A DNA stretch of 64,000 bases, taken from contig NZ_CP095376.1 of NCBI RefSeq assembly GCF_023008405.1, positions 3,992,001 through 4,056,000 of the forward strand, in the 5' to 3' direction. Source of the stretch: Amycolatopsis sp. FBCC-B4732 (GTDB lineage: Bacteria > Actinomycetota > Actinomycetes > Mycobacteriales > Pseudonocardiaceae). How positions within the stretch are numbered: the first letter of the stretch is position 1; each line of letters begins with the position of its first letter. The position numbers were made by a program, and so were the translations under genes. Positions 1 to 8,627 of this stretch are shown one piece after another. Below the pieces are notes generated by a model. The model was given only the letters and a program-made list of their open reading frames with translations, was not told the DNA's origin and ran no database searches.

Positions 1-812
1 CTGCCGGCGCCGTAGGGGTAGGCCTCGACGGTGACGCGGGACCCCTCGCGGCGGGCGTTGTCCAGGGTGGCGAGGACGCGGTCGACGTGGTGGCCGGAGG
101 TGCTGTTGACGTGGCAGTGGTGCATCGCGGCCCCGGTTTCCCCGGCGGCGACGGCGATTTCCACCGAGCCGTCGACCGGGATCGCGGGGTCGACCTCGAC
201 CAGCTCGCGGACGTGCGTGTAGGTCGGCACGCCGGCCTTCGCGGCGAGGTGCGCGACGGCGAGGAACTCCCCGGGCTCGGTGGCGGGCGCGTACCCCATC
301 AGGACACCGATGCCCAGCGCGCCCTTCGCCAGTTCACCATCCAAAAGGGACAGCCAGGTCCGGAGTTCCACCGCGGAGGAACTCCGCTGCCACCGCGGGT
401 TCCCGAGCACGGCCAGGCCGCTGCCGATGCTCGCGTCGGGCGCGATCCCGGCGAGCACCTGCGCGCGGGCCGCGCCCCAGGAGGCGGAGAACCCGTAGTG
501 CAGCGGCCGCCCGGCCGCGGCGGCCTCGGCGTACGCCCGCTCGACGGGCATCAGGCCGGCTTCGAGGTCGAGCGCGGTGGTGACGCCGTCCATGGCCTGC
601 AGCCGCTGCCCGGCGACCGAGTGCACGTGGCTGTGCAGGTCGACGAACCCGGGCCCGACGACGAGCCCGGTCACGTCGACCTCGGTGGCGTCCGGCGCGC
701 TCAGGTTCGCGCCCACGGCTTCGATCGCGCCGTCGCCGACGAGCACGTCGGCGACGCCGTCGAACCCGCTACCCGGGTCGACGACCCGGCCGCCCCGCAA
801 GAGTGTCCGCAC
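1..812 (-). CDS. N-acyl-D-amino-acid deacylase-type amidohydrolase, 3' end off the window
   Basis: About 270 N-terminal residues are visible; the C-terminus lies beyond the left edge. The protein opens with the small beta-sandwich strand typical of amidohydrolases (LLRGGRVVDPGSGF) and then GPGFVDLHSHVH, giving the HxH metal pair at His60 and His62. Later segments (THVRELVE, MHHCHVNS) fit the metal-dependent TIM barrel of the D-aminoacylase or dihydroorotase-like group, which hydrolyses N-acyl amino acids or related cyclic amides in the cytoplasm. The GTG start is preceded by GAGGAGG with five bases of spacing. No partner gene is visible on this side. The substrate cannot be decided from the sequence; the superfamily is clear. 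Confidence 0.82.
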   Translation of the reverse strand, partial: MRTLLRGGRVVDPGSGFDGVADVLVGDGAIEAVGANLSAPDATEVDVTGLVVGPGFVDLHSHVHSVAGQRLQAMDGVTTALDLEAGLMPVERAYAEAAAAGRPLHYGFSASWGAARAQVLAGIAPDASIGSGLAVLGNPRWQRSSSAVELRTWLSLLDGELAKGALGIGVLMGYAPATEPGEFLAVAHLAAKAGVPTYTHVRELVEVDPAIPVDGSVEIAVAAGETGAAMHHCHVNSTSGHHVDRVLATLDNARREGSRVTVEAYPYGAG

Positions 813-936
813 CCGCTGCCTCCTCGTCGTCGCCGATCTCGGTGACGTTAGGAGGATTCCGGGCCCGGGCGTTGGTGCGGGACGACGAAGCCGGGCGGCG
901 TGGTCCGTCCGGGCGGACGAACCACGCCGCGCGCGG

Positions 937-2196
937 TCAGGCGTTCGGGCCGGTCCAGCCTTCGGGCACGTGGCCGATGCGCACCCGCTGCGGGTGGTCG
1001 CCGACCGGGACCGAGACGCGCTTCTGGCCCGTCGCGAAGTCGATCGCGGTGACCTGGTCGGCGCCGGCCTCCGAGATCACGCAGGCGGTGCCGTCGCCGC
1101 TGACCGTGGCCCAGTACGGCTTGACCGCCGGGACCAGCGTGCCCTGCTGCAGCGTCGCGCGGTCGACGACGGTGGCGTAGTCGTCCATGGTGCCCGCGAT
1201 GCAGAGCTTGTCGCCCGCCGGGCTCATCGACATGCCGTGGTGGCGGGAGTCGTTGACGAAGGTCTTGCGGTCGTCGCTGGTCGCCGGGTTCTTCGGCAGT
1301 TCCTTGAGCCGCGTGATCTTGTCGGTCGCGACGTCGTACTCCAGGAAGCCGTTGAAGAACGAGACCTGGAAGTACAGCTTCGACCCGTCCGGGGTGAACG
1401 CCACCGGCCGCACGGCGTCGGACAGGTCCCGCCGCCCGAAGGCGTCGAGGCGCTGGCGCATGTCGATCACCTTGACCTGGGCGAAGGTGGCGGCGTCGAC
1501 GACGGTGATGCGCCGGTCCCCCTTGGTGAAGTCCCAGGCCGGGTCGTCGAGGTCGGTGTTGACCTCGCCGATCGACATGTTCCAGAGGGAGCGGCCGCCG
1601 TCGGTGAAGACGTTCTCGTGCGGCTTGTCGCCGGTGGCGAAGGAGCCGACCTGCTGCCCGGTGACGATGTCCAGCACGTGCACGGTGTTGGACGTCGAGG
1701 CGGACACGGCGACGCGGCGCCCGTCCGGCGACACCGCCATGTGGTCGGAGCGGAAGCCCGAGACCGGGAAGCGCCAGTTGACCCGGCCGGTGGTGAGGCT
1801 GATCGACACGACGTCGGCGAAGCTGGGCCGCGACGCCACCACCGAACCGCCGTCCGGGGTGGTGTACATGTCGTCGACGAACTGGTCGTGGCCTTCGCCG
1901 GGCCCGTTGCGGATGCCGAGGAAGAACGCCAGCTTGATCGGGTTGAGGTAGATCTCCCGCAGCCGGTCGTCCTTGTCCGGGATGATGTTCACGCGCCCGA
2001 TGCGGGCGAAGGAGCCCCGCGACTGGATGACGTCGGCCGTCCCTTCCCAGTTGTTGCCGACGAACATCACCTCCCGCAGGGCCGCGGGGGCGCCGGTCGC
2101 GGGTACCGCGGCGCCGGTCGCCAGCAGGGCGGCGGCGGAGAGCGCGTACGCCACGCGCGAGAGGTACGACCGCCGTCGGATCGGGGAAGTGCGCAC
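937..2196 (-). CDS. Secreted YncE/YVTN-type beta-propeller protein
   Basis: A 419-residue protein with an N-terminal signal sequence (basic RRRSYLSR, then a hydrophobic stretch rich in Ala/Leu ending near ATGAPA). The mature part carries repeated propeller blades such as SVVASRPSFADVVSISL, VSPDGRRVAVSASTSN and FTPDGSKLYF, the usual signature of YVTN/YncE-like beta-propellers. Such proteins are extracytoplasmic; their ligands are mostly unknown. I prefer the GTG at 2196, which has AAAGG nine bases upstream, over the GTG at 2205, which has no spaced ribosome-binding site. The gene diverges from the PucR regulator at 2377 across a 180-base region with two inverted repeats, so that regulator may control it (inference). 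Confidence 0.78.
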   Translation of the reverse strand: MRTSPIRRRSYLSRVAYALSAAALLATGAAVPATGAPAALREVMFVGNNWEGTADVIQSRGSFARIGRVNIIPDKDDRLREIYLNPIKLAFFLGIRNGPGEGHDQFVDDMYTTPDGGSVVASRPSFADVVSISLTTGRVNWRFPVSGFRSDHMAVSPDGRRVAVSASTSNTVHVLDIVTGQQVGSFATGDKPHENVFTDGGRSLWNMSIGEVNTDLDDPAWDFTKGDRRITVVDAATFAQVKVIDMRQRLDAFGRRDLSDAVRPVAFTPDGSKLYFQVSFFNGFLEYDVATDKITRLKELPKNPATSDDRKTFVNDSRHHGMSMSPAGDKLCIAGTMDDYATVVDRATLQQGTLVPAVKPYWATVSGDGTACVISEAGADQVTAIDFATGQKRVSVPVGDHPQRVRIGHVPEGWTGPNA

Positions 2197-2341
2197 GGGG
2201 AACACCTTTCGACGCTGAAGAGGTGCGGCGGGGACTTCGATGGCTTTGGCGCGGTTGAGGGGTTACTGTCCGGTATCGCCACGATAACCGGCCCCCGGAG
2301 CCACTCCGGTAGGGCCGCTCGGCCAACATCGCGGGCGCGGT

Positions 2342-2360
2342 GTTGTGGCCGTGCCACAAC
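2342..2360. promoter_or_regulatory. Perfect 19-bp palindrome, candidate operator
   Basis: GTTGTGGC-CGT-GCCACAAC is an exact inverted repeat lying 16 bases before the PucR-type start codon and in the divergent region with the propeller gene. A second imperfect repeat, GGTATCG-cca-CGATAACC, lies near 2272-2290. The position suits autoregulation; binding is inferred. Confidence 0.5.
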
Positions 2361-2376
2361 GGGCCCGGGAGGTGCC

Positions 2377-3492
2377 GTGCCGGCGTTGCCGCTGCTCCGG
2401 CAGGTGCTCGACGCGATGGCCGCGGACGAGACCGTGCTGGACGAGCTGGTGCGGGCCGCGCGCACCGAGTCGCCCGGGGTCGCGCGGCTGCCGGAAGCCG
2501 AGAACCGCCGCCACGTCCGGTTCCTGCTTTCGGCGGCGCTGCGGGCCACGACCAACCCCGCCACCGCCGACTACACGACGGCGGAGAAGCTGGGCGCCGA
2601 CCGCGCCGAGCAGGGTGTCCCGCTCACCGACCTGCTGCGCGGGGTCCAGGCGGGCCGGACGCTCGCGGCGCGCGTCGCCGTCGAACGCTGCCGCGCGGCG
2701 GGCCTGCCCGACGACGTCATCCTCGAGACGGTCCTGGCCGCCGAGCGCTACACCGGCGCGCTGGAACGCCACATCGTCAAGGGCTACCACGCGGCCGAGC
2801 TCCAGCTGTCGCGCACCGTCCGCGACGCGCGCACCCAGCTGCTGCGCACCCTGCTGCTCGCCGGGCACCCGCCGACGCCGGAGGAGCTCCGGCAGGCGGG
2901 ACTGCTTCCCGAAGGCCGGTACCACTGCGTGGTTTCCGACGTCAGCGATCCGGCGCGGGCCCGCACGCTGGAGCAGGCGCTGCTGGAGTTCGGCGGCGTC
3001 TACGGCTTGGTGGAAGGCAGGCTCACCGGGCTGGCGGCCCGGGCGCCCGTCGTCGAGCCGGCCGCCGGCGTCGTGCTGGTCGTCGCGCCCGCGGTGGCGC
3101 TGCCCGCCCTGCGCCCGGTCCACGACCTCTGCACGGCGGCGGCGCGGCTGGCGGGCCCCGGCCACCACGACCTGACGACGTTGGCGGGCGGCCTCGCACT
3201 GGCCGCGCAGCCACTGCTCGCCGACCTGCTCACGACGTCGGTGCTCGGGGCTTTGGACCCGGCGAACCCGTTCCACCGCGAACTGGCGGCGACGGCACTG
3301 GCGTACCTCGACCACGGCCAGCGCCTGCGCACGACGGCGGAGGCGCTGCACCTGCACCCGAACACGGTCCGCTACCGCTTGGACCGGCTGGCGGAGCTGA
3401 CACCGCTGGCGCTGGCGGAGAACAGCGGCGGCGGAGTCCTGGACGCGGTGCGGTCGTGGTGGGCGCTGCACCACTGGCTGGGCGAGGCCTAG
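2377..3492 (+). CDS. PucR-family transcriptional regulator
   Basis: The 371-residue protein has a helical N-terminal and central sensory part and ends in the PucR C-terminal helix-turn-helix (roughly residues 316-340: LRTTAEALHLHPNTVRYRL). The central part contains the RsbT/GGDEF-like fold common to CdaR/PucR regulators. Members activate purine, polyketide or catabolic genes in actinobacteria. The open frame extends far upstream, but the GTG at 2377 has GGGAGG four bases before it and is where the homologous helices start, so I begin there. It is transcribed away from the beta-propeller gene and followed after ten bases by the HIT gene, with which it may be cotranscribed. Confidence 0.8.
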   Translation: MPALPLLRQVLDAMAADETVLDELVRAARTESPGVARLPEAENRRHVRFLLSAALRATTNPATADYTTAEKLGADRAEQGVPLTDLLRGVQAGRTLAARVAVERCRAAGLPDDVILETVLAAERYTGALERHIVKGYHAAELQLSRTVRDARTQLLRTLLLAGHPPTPEELRQAGLLPEGRYHCVVSDVSDPARARTLEQALLEFGGVYGLVEGRLTGLAARAPVVEPAAGVVLVVAPAVALPALRPVHDLCTAAARLAGPGHHDLTTLAGGLALAAQPLLADLLTTSVLGALDPANPFHRELAATALAYLDHGQRLRTTAEALHLHPNTVRYRLDRLAELTPLALAENSGGGVLDAVRSWWALHHWLGEA

Positions 3493-3502
3493 GCTCACCC
3501 CC

Positions 3503-3952
3503 ATGGGTGAACTCAAGCGGATGCCGGCGACCACCGACAGCGGCAAGTGCATCTTCTGCGCCATCGCCACCCGCGCCGCCCCGGCGGCGTTCGTGCACGA
3601 GGACGACGACTTCGTCGCCATCGTCGACCTGCGGCCGGTCACCACCGGGCACCTGCTCGTCCTGCCCCGCGCGCACCACGCGGACCTGGCCTCGCTGCCC
3701 GCCGAGACGGGCGGCCGCCTGTTCACCGTCGCGCACACGCTGGCCGCGGCGCTGCGCCGGACCGATCTGCCGTGCGAGGGCATCAACCTGTTCCTGGCCG
3801 ACGGCAAGGCCGCGGGCCAGGAGATCCCCCACGTCCACCTGCACGTGATCCCCCGCCACGCCGGCGACGGGTTCGTCATGGACGCCGACTGGCGGGTGCG
3901 GACCCGCGAGGAGCTGACCGAGGTCGCGGCCAAGGTCAAGGCCGCGCTTTAG
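3503..3952 (+). CDS. HIT-family nucleotide-binding hydrolase/transferase
   Basis: A 149-residue HIT protein. CIFCAIA near the N-terminus is the zinc-binding start of the family, GHLLVLPRAHHADL is the central strand-helix, and HVHLHVIPRH at about residues 110-119 is the histidine triad that attacks the alpha-phosphate of nucleotides or dinucleotides. Length and motif order match bacterial HIT hydrolases of the Hint/Fhit kind. It follows the PucR gene by ten bases and overlaps the convergent DUF2945 gene by four bases. The exact nucleotide substrate is not predictable. Confidence 0.9.
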   Translation: MGELKRMPATTDSGKCIFCAIATRAAPAAFVHEDDDFVAIVDLRPVTTGHLLVLPRAHHADLASLPAETGGRLFTVAHTLAAALRRTDLPCEGINLFLADGKAAGQEIPHVHLHVIPRHAGDGFVMDADWRVRTREELTEVAAKVKAAL

Positions 3953-4158
3953 GCCTTGTGCAGCTTGTCCGGGTGGTGCACGGCGGTCTTCCCGGTCTTT
4001 TCGCTCTTCACCAGGTACTGCGGCTCGTCCGGCGACGCCTTCACGTCCCGCTTGCCGGCGTGCGTGTCCTCGGTGATCTTCTCCTCGACCGTCCCGACCG
4101 AACTCTGGTTGCCCGCGTCCCACCGCACGCGGTCGCCCTTCTTGAAGTCCTCGCTCAT
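3949..4158 (-). CDS. DUF2945 (Tudor-like) small protein
   Basis: A 69-residue protein matching the DUF2945 pattern: FKKGDRVRWDAGNQSSVGTVEEKITEDTH, then EPQYLVKSEKTGKTAVHHPDKLHKA. The family folds as a small SH3/Tudor-like barrel and is common in actinobacterial and proteobacterial stress regions; its function is unknown. The ATG at 4158 is preceded by a good AGGAGG. In other actinobacteria it often neighbours DUF3140; here a wrecked DUF3140 remnant lies directly upstream on the opposite strand. GGGTAC motifs occur upstream (4181-4205), but I could not pair them with a GTTT element. Confidence 0.82.
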   Translation of the reverse strand: MSEDFKKGDRVRWDAGNQSSVGTVEEKITEDTHAGKRDVKASPDEPQYLVKSEKTGKTAVHHPDKLHKA

Positions 4159-4210
4159 CGGACACCTCCTGCCCGGGCGAGTACCCGCGATCTTGCCGGG
4201 TACCCGTCCG

Positions 4211-4361
4211 GAAGGGCGGAAGATCATCGCGATCCTCGAAACCAGGGAAGGCGACCTCGACGGGGATGACCTCACCGAGACGCGCAAGGTCGTCGGCTGC
4301 GTGCACCGGCACCTGGCGGCATTCGCTCATGAACTGGGGGCACGATCCGCTGAAGCGCTGA
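4211..4361 (+). pseudogene. DUF3140 gene remnant, 5'-deleted and frameshifted
   Basis: Reading from 4211 gives IIAILETREGDLDGDDLTE followed by TRKVVGCVHRHLA, the middle of DUF3140. The match then jumps to another frame at about 4311, where TWRHSLMNWGHDPLKR and a TGA (4359-4361) give the conserved family C-terminus. The first half of the gene is absent, and about a dozen residues between the two blocks are missing, so there is a 5' deletion plus an internal out-of-frame deletion. There is no start codon with a ribosome-binding site. The tail overlaps the 3' end of the convergent monooxygenase. The assignment rests on remembered family motifs, not a search. Confidence 0.7.
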
Positions 4362-5553
4362 ACTCCTTCAGCACCAAGGCGTTCGCCGCCTCGCGGATCG
4401 GGCGGGCCATCTGCTCCAGCACCCGGTTGCGGCCCGGCAGATACGGCATCAGCTTGATCATCCGGGTGTTGATCCACGCGAACGCCCGCGACTGCGGGAT
4501 GATCCCCCGCAGCGCCGCCTTCGCCAGTGCCTGGTTCTTCTCGATGAACGGCCGCATTTCCGCGTCGTAGCGGGACAACGCCGAGGCGAAGTCGTCCGAG
4601 GCGGCCAGCTCGCCCGCCAAGACGTACGCGCCGGCCAGCGCCAAGCTCGTGCCCTGGCCCGAAGCCGGGGACGCGCAGTAGCCCGCGTCGCCGAGCAGTG
4701 TCACCCGGCCGGTGGACAGGCGGTCCATGACGATCTGGCACACCGGGTCGAAGTAGAAGTCGCCCGCCTCGCGCATCGCTTCGAGCAGCGACGAAACCTC
4801 CCAGCCCAGACCCTCGAACTGGCCGGCCACCAGGTCCTTCTGGGCCTCGACGTCGCGCCGGTCGTAGGTCAGCGGCGGGGCGCTGAACCAGAACGCCGCC
4901 TTGGCGTCGTCGGCGCGGGCCGTGCTGTAGACGTTGACCATCTTGCCCGGGGCCGCCGAGTGCAGCAGCTCCCAGCGGTCCAGCTCGAACGTGTTGGGCA
5001 CCGTCGAGATCGAGATGTAGGCGTCGAACCGGCGCAGGAAGTCCTCCTCCGGGCCGAACGCGAGCGCGCGGACGCCGGAGTGCAGGCCGTCGGCGCCGAC
5101 CACCAGGTCGAACTTCCGCGGGGCGCCGTGGGCGAAGGTCACCTCGACGCCGTCGGGGCGCTGGTCGAGCCCGGTGATCCAGTCGCCGAAGACGTACTCG
5201 GTGTGCTCGCGGGTCGCGTCGTAGAGGATCTTCGCCAGGTCGCCGCGGAGGATCTCCGTGTCGTCGCCGTGGCGGAAGCCGAACGTGCCGGCGTCGAGGG
5301 TGGCGATCTGCTTGCCGCGCTTGTCCACGAACGCCGCGCCCCGCATGTCGGTGCTCGCCGAGTGCACCTCGTCCAGCAGCCCCATCCGGCGGACGACGTC
5401 GACGGCGACGCCGCGGATGTCGACCTTGTAGCCACCTTCGCGCAGGCTCGGGGCCCGCTCGACGACCGTGGCGCGGAAGCCGTGGCGGTGCAGCCAGAAG
5501 GCGAGGGCGGGGCCGGCGACGCTGGCGCCGGAGATCAGGATGTTCTTCGTCAT
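4327..5553 (-). CDS. FAD-dependent aromatic-type monooxygenase
   Basis: A 408-residue class A flavoprotein monooxygenase. It starts with the Rossmann FAD motif ILISGASVAGPALAFWLHRHG, has DLVVGADGLHSGVR in the middle (the DG motif) and VTLLGDAGYCASPASGQGTSLAL near residue 280 (the GD motif contacting the flavin ribityl chain). Such enzymes hydroxylate aromatic or polyketide substrates, or inactivate antibiotics as TetX-like proteins do, with NAD(P)H and oxygen. It lies 31 bases downstream of the SARP regulator on the same strand and probably shares its transcript. The substrate is unknown. Confidence 0.86.
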   Translation of the reverse strand: MTKNILISGASVAGPALAFWLHRHGFRATVVERAPSLREGGYKVDIRGVAVDVVRRMGLLDEVHSASTDMRGAAFVDKRGKQIATLDAGTFGFRHGDDTEILRGDLAKILYDATREHTEYVFGDWITGLDQRPDGVEVTFAHGAPRKFDLVVGADGLHSGVRALAFGPEEDFLRRFDAYISISTVPNTFELDRWELLHSAAPGKMVNVYSTARADDAKAAFWFSAPPLTYDRRDVEAQKDLVAGQFEGLGWEVSSLLEAMREAGDFYFDPVCQIVMDRLSTGRVTLLGDAGYCASPASGQGTSLALAGAYVLAGELAASDDFASALSRYDAEMRPFIEKNQALAKAALRGIIPQSRAFAWINTRMIKLMPYLPGRNRVLEQMARPIREAANALVLKEFSASADRAPSS

Positions 5554-5584
5554 GCCACGCAGCTTGGGCGCGGCCGCTCACCGT

Positions 5585-8575
5585 TCACGAACCGAGCGCG
5601 AACCGCCGCTGACCGAGCTCGTGGATGGCCTGGTCAGGGGGCATTTCCCGGCCGCGGCCGAACGCATTGGCGTAGGCATCGGCGCCGATCCGCGCCCGGA
5701 CGCGGGCCACGACGCCCTCGACGTCGGCGTCCCCGGCGACCGGCGCGCCGCGCAGCCCGACCGCCACGCCGAGCAGGAACGCCGCCCGCTCGTCCTGTTC
5801 GCGCTCGGCGAGCACCCCGGCCAGCCCCTCGATCGCCTGGGCCGCGCCGGGCAGGTTCGCGTGCTCGAGCGCGGTCGCGAGCGCCTCCTGGTGCAGTTCG
5901 GTCGCCAGGTCGAGGTCGCCGTCGGCCGCCGCCGTCCAGCCGAAGCCGGTGTGGAGCCGGATGCGTGTCTCGCCGCCGGTCACCGGGCCGGTCGTCAGGC
6001 CGAGCGCCGTGGTGTACCAGCGGCGGGCCGCGGCCAGGTCACCCGCGCGGCGCGCGACTTCGCCCAGCCCGCCGCGCGCCCGGGCGAGGGTCAGGGGTGT
6101 GCCGCGCGCCTGTTCGGCGGCGGCTTCGTAGTCGGCCTTGGCGGCTTCGGCGTCGCCCGCGCGCAGCACGCCGTCCGCGCGGCGGCAGAGCAGGTCGGCC
6201 GCGTCTTCGAAGGCACCGAGCTCGCCGGCCAGCCGGACGGACTCGTCCATCAGCTCGCGAAAGCGGGTGCGGTCGCCGCGCCAGTCCGCGAACTCGGCGA
6301 GCTTCTCCAGCGCGCTCGCCGCGCCCCAGCGGTCGCCGAGGGCCCGGAACCCGGTCAGCGACGCGGAAAAGTGCGCTTCGGCGTCGGCGATCCGGCCGCC
6401 GTACTGCGCGCCGAGGCCGTCGCCGATCCGCGCGAACGCCCGCGACCAGGGGTCCGGGCCGATCAGCGCGGCGAGCCGTTCGCCCTCCTTCGCCTTGGGG
6501 CGCGCGGAAAAGGCCCACAGCAGGAAGAGGTACGGGTGCCGCAGCGGCCCGTCCAGCTGTTGCACGATCGGCTCGATCCCGGTGTCGGTGCCGGTGGCGT
6601 GGATGAGGCAGAGGACGTACTCCTCGGCGAGCCCCGGCGGCGGTTCGGGGCCGACGGCGGCGAGCACGGCGTCCGCGAACGGCGCCGCCTCGCTGCGCAG
6701 GCCGCGCAGCCACCAGTACCAGGACAGCGCCGCGATCAGCCGCAGGGCGAGTTCCGGGGCCGCGGCCGCGCTCCAGCGCAGGGCCGCGTGCAGCTCGGCG
6801 TGCTCGGCGGTCAGCCGCTCCAACGCGGCCAGCTGGTCCGCGCCGCGCAGCTGCGGTTCGGCCGCGCGGGCGAGGTCGAGGAAGTACGCGGCGTGCGCGG
6901 CCCGCACGTCTTCCCCCTGCTCGGCGCAGAAGGCGCGGATGGTCTCCAGCATCCGGTAGCGGCCGCCGCCGAACTCGACGAAGGACTTCTCGACGAGGCC
7001 GGCGAGCACGTCGTCGGCGTCCGGGACGGCGCAGACCCGTTCCACGGCGTCCCGCCGCGCACCACCGGCGAACACCGAGAACCGGCCGGCGAGCCGCTGT
7101 TCGCCCGGGTCGAGCAGGTCCCAGCTCCACTCGACGACACCGCGCAGGGTCCGGTGCCGCGGCTCGGCGGTCCGTTCGCCGCGCGAGAGCAGGCCGAACC
7201 GGTCACCGAGCCGGGCGGCGACGTCGGCGGCGGTCAACGTCCGAAGCCGGGCGGCGGCGAGTTCGATCGCCAGCGGCAGGCCGTCGAGGGCGGCGCAGAT
7301 CCGCGTCACGGCCTCGCTGTCGGGGGCTTCGCCGGGAGCGACGGCCGCGGCCCGCTCGGTGAACAGCCGCGCGGCGGCGACGGCGGGCAGGGCGCCGACC
7401 GGGACCAGCGTCTCGCCGGTCAGACCCAGCGCTTCGCGGCTGGTGGCCAGCACGCGCACGCCGGGAGCGGCCCCGAGCAGCCGCCGGACCAGCCGCGCGG
7501 CATCGGCGACGACGTGTTCGCAGTTGTCGAGGACGAGCAGCAGCGACCGGTCGGCGAGCCCGGCGGTCAGGCGGTCGGCGGGATCCGCGGGCGCACCCGG
7601 CGCCAGGACACCCTGTTCACGCAGCCCCAGCGCGACGAGGACGGCCGGCGCCACCTCGGTCGTCGTGGCCAGTTCGACGAAGCAGACGTCGCCGGCTTCG
7701 CGGGTCGCGGCTTCGACGGCGAGCCGCGTCTTGCCCGCCCCGCCGGGCCCGGTGAGCGTGACGAGCCGCGCCGAACCGAGCGCCGCGCGGAGCCGGTCGA
7801 GCTCGCCGCGGCCGACGAACCCGGTGAGCGGCACCGGAACCCGGCGCGCGGGCGTCCCGCGCAGGACGGCGGTGTGCGCGTCGGCGAGCTCGGGTGACGG
7901 GTCGGCGCCCAGTTCGTCGGCGAGGCGCTCGCGGACTTCGGCGAACGCGGAGAGCGCTTCAGCGGAGCGGCCGCTGCCGTGCAGGGCGCGCACGAGCTGG
8001 GCGGCGAGCCGTTCTCGCAGTGGGTGTTCGCGGGCGAGTTCCCGGAGTTCGGCGACGAGCCCGTCGTGTTGCCCGAGCGCGAGCGCCGCGTCGACGCGGT
8101 CCTCGGTCGCGGCCAGCCGCAGCTCGGCGAGCCGGGCCGCGCGCGGCGCGTCGGCGAGCCCGTCGAGCGCGGGACCCCGCCAGAGCGCCAGCGCCTCGGT
8201 GAAGAGCGCGAGTTTCGCTTCCGTCCCTGCGGTTTCCCGCGCCTGCGCGGTGAGCCGCTCGAAGCGGTGCAGGTCGACGTCCTGCGGATCGACGGCGAGC
8301 CGGTACCCGGCGGGGGTGAACTCGACGAGCCCGTCCGGCGCGCCGCCGTCCTTGAGGCGCTTGCGCAGCCGCGAGACCTGGGACTGCAGCGCCTCGGCGG
8401 CCCCCTCGGGCGGGTGGTCGCCGTGCAGGCCGTCGATCAGCCGTTCGGCACCGACGATCCGCCCGGCCTCGAGCGCGAGCAGGGCGAGCAGGCCGCGCAA
8501 CTGCGGCCCGCCGAGCGCGACGGGTGTCTCATCGGGACGGCGGGCTTCGACCGGCCCGAGGATGGCGAACTGCAC
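5585..8575 (-). CDS. AfsR/SARP-family regulator (wHTH-BTAD-NB-ARC-TPR)
   Basis: A 996-residue regulator. Residues 1-95 form an OmpR-like winged helix (QFAILGPVEARR, PQLRGLLALLALEAG), about 95-245 the BTAD helical domain, then an NB-ARC ATPase with P-loop GPGGAGKTRL near residue 275 and LLLVLDNCEHV as Walker B, followed by a long TPR-rich C-terminus. This is the large AfsR-type architecture that switches on secondary metabolism or linked operons in actinomycetes. The open frame reaches further upstream, but homology starts at the GTG at 8575. It lies between an epoxide hydrolase gene (52 bases upstream) and a flavin monooxygenase gene (31 bases downstream), suggesting one operon. No biosynthetic core enzyme is nearby. 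Confidence 0.9.
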   Translation of the reverse strand: MQFAILGPVEARRPDETPVALGGPQLRGLLALLALEAGRIVGAERLIDGLHGDHPPEGAAEALQSQVSRLRKRLKDGGAPDGLVEFTPAGYRLAVDPQDVDLHRFERLTAQARETAGTEAKLALFTEALALWRGPALDGLADAPRAARLAELRLAATEDRVDAALALGQHDGLVAELRELAREHPLRERLAAQLVRALHGSGRSAEALSAFAEVRERLADELGADPSPELADAHTAVLRGTPARRVPVPLTGFVGRGELDRLRAALGSARLVTLTGPGGAGKTRLAVEAATREAGDVCFVELATTTEVAPAVLVALGLREQGVLAPGAPADPADRLTAGLADRSLLLVLDNCEHVVADAARLVRRLLGAAPGVRVLATSREALGLTGETLVPVGALPAVAAARLFTERAAAVAPGEAPDSEAVTRICAALDGLPLAIELAAARLRTLTAADVAARLGDRFGLLSRGERTAEPRHRTLRGVVEWSWDLLDPGEQRLAGRFSVFAGGARRDAVERVCAVPDADDVLAGLVEKSFVEFGGGRYRMLETIRAFCAEQGEDVRAAHAAYFLDLARAAEPQLRGADQLAALERLTAEHAELHAALRWSAAAAPELALRLIAALSWYWWLRGLRSEAAPFADAVLAAVGPEPPPGLAEEYVLCLIHATGTDTGIEPIVQQLDGPLRHPYLFLLWAFSARPKAKEGERLAALIGPDPWSRAFARIGDGLGAQYGGRIADAEAHFSASLTGFRALGDRWGAASALEKLAEFADWRGDRTRFRELMDESVRLAGELGAFEDAADLLCRRADGVLRAGDAEAAKADYEAAAEQARGTPLTLARARGGLGEVARRAGDLAAARRWYTTALGLTTGPVTGGETRIRLHTGFGWTAAADGDLDLATELHQEALATALEHANLPGAAQAIEGLAGVLAEREQDERAAFLLGVAVGLRGAPVAGDADVEGVVARVRARIGADAYANAFGRGREMPPDQAIHELGQRRFALGS

Positions 8576-8627
8576 ACCGCCGATTCTGGCCCACGCCCGA
8601 CCCGCGCGGCGAGGGGCGCGCGGACGT

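Noticed and set aside
2263..3939. Minus-strand open frame of 558 codons antisense to the PucR and HIT genes
   Set aside because: Its translation is Arg/Gln/Val-rich low-complexity text, has no ribosome-binding site or known motif, and mirrors the codon bias of the real plus-strand genes.
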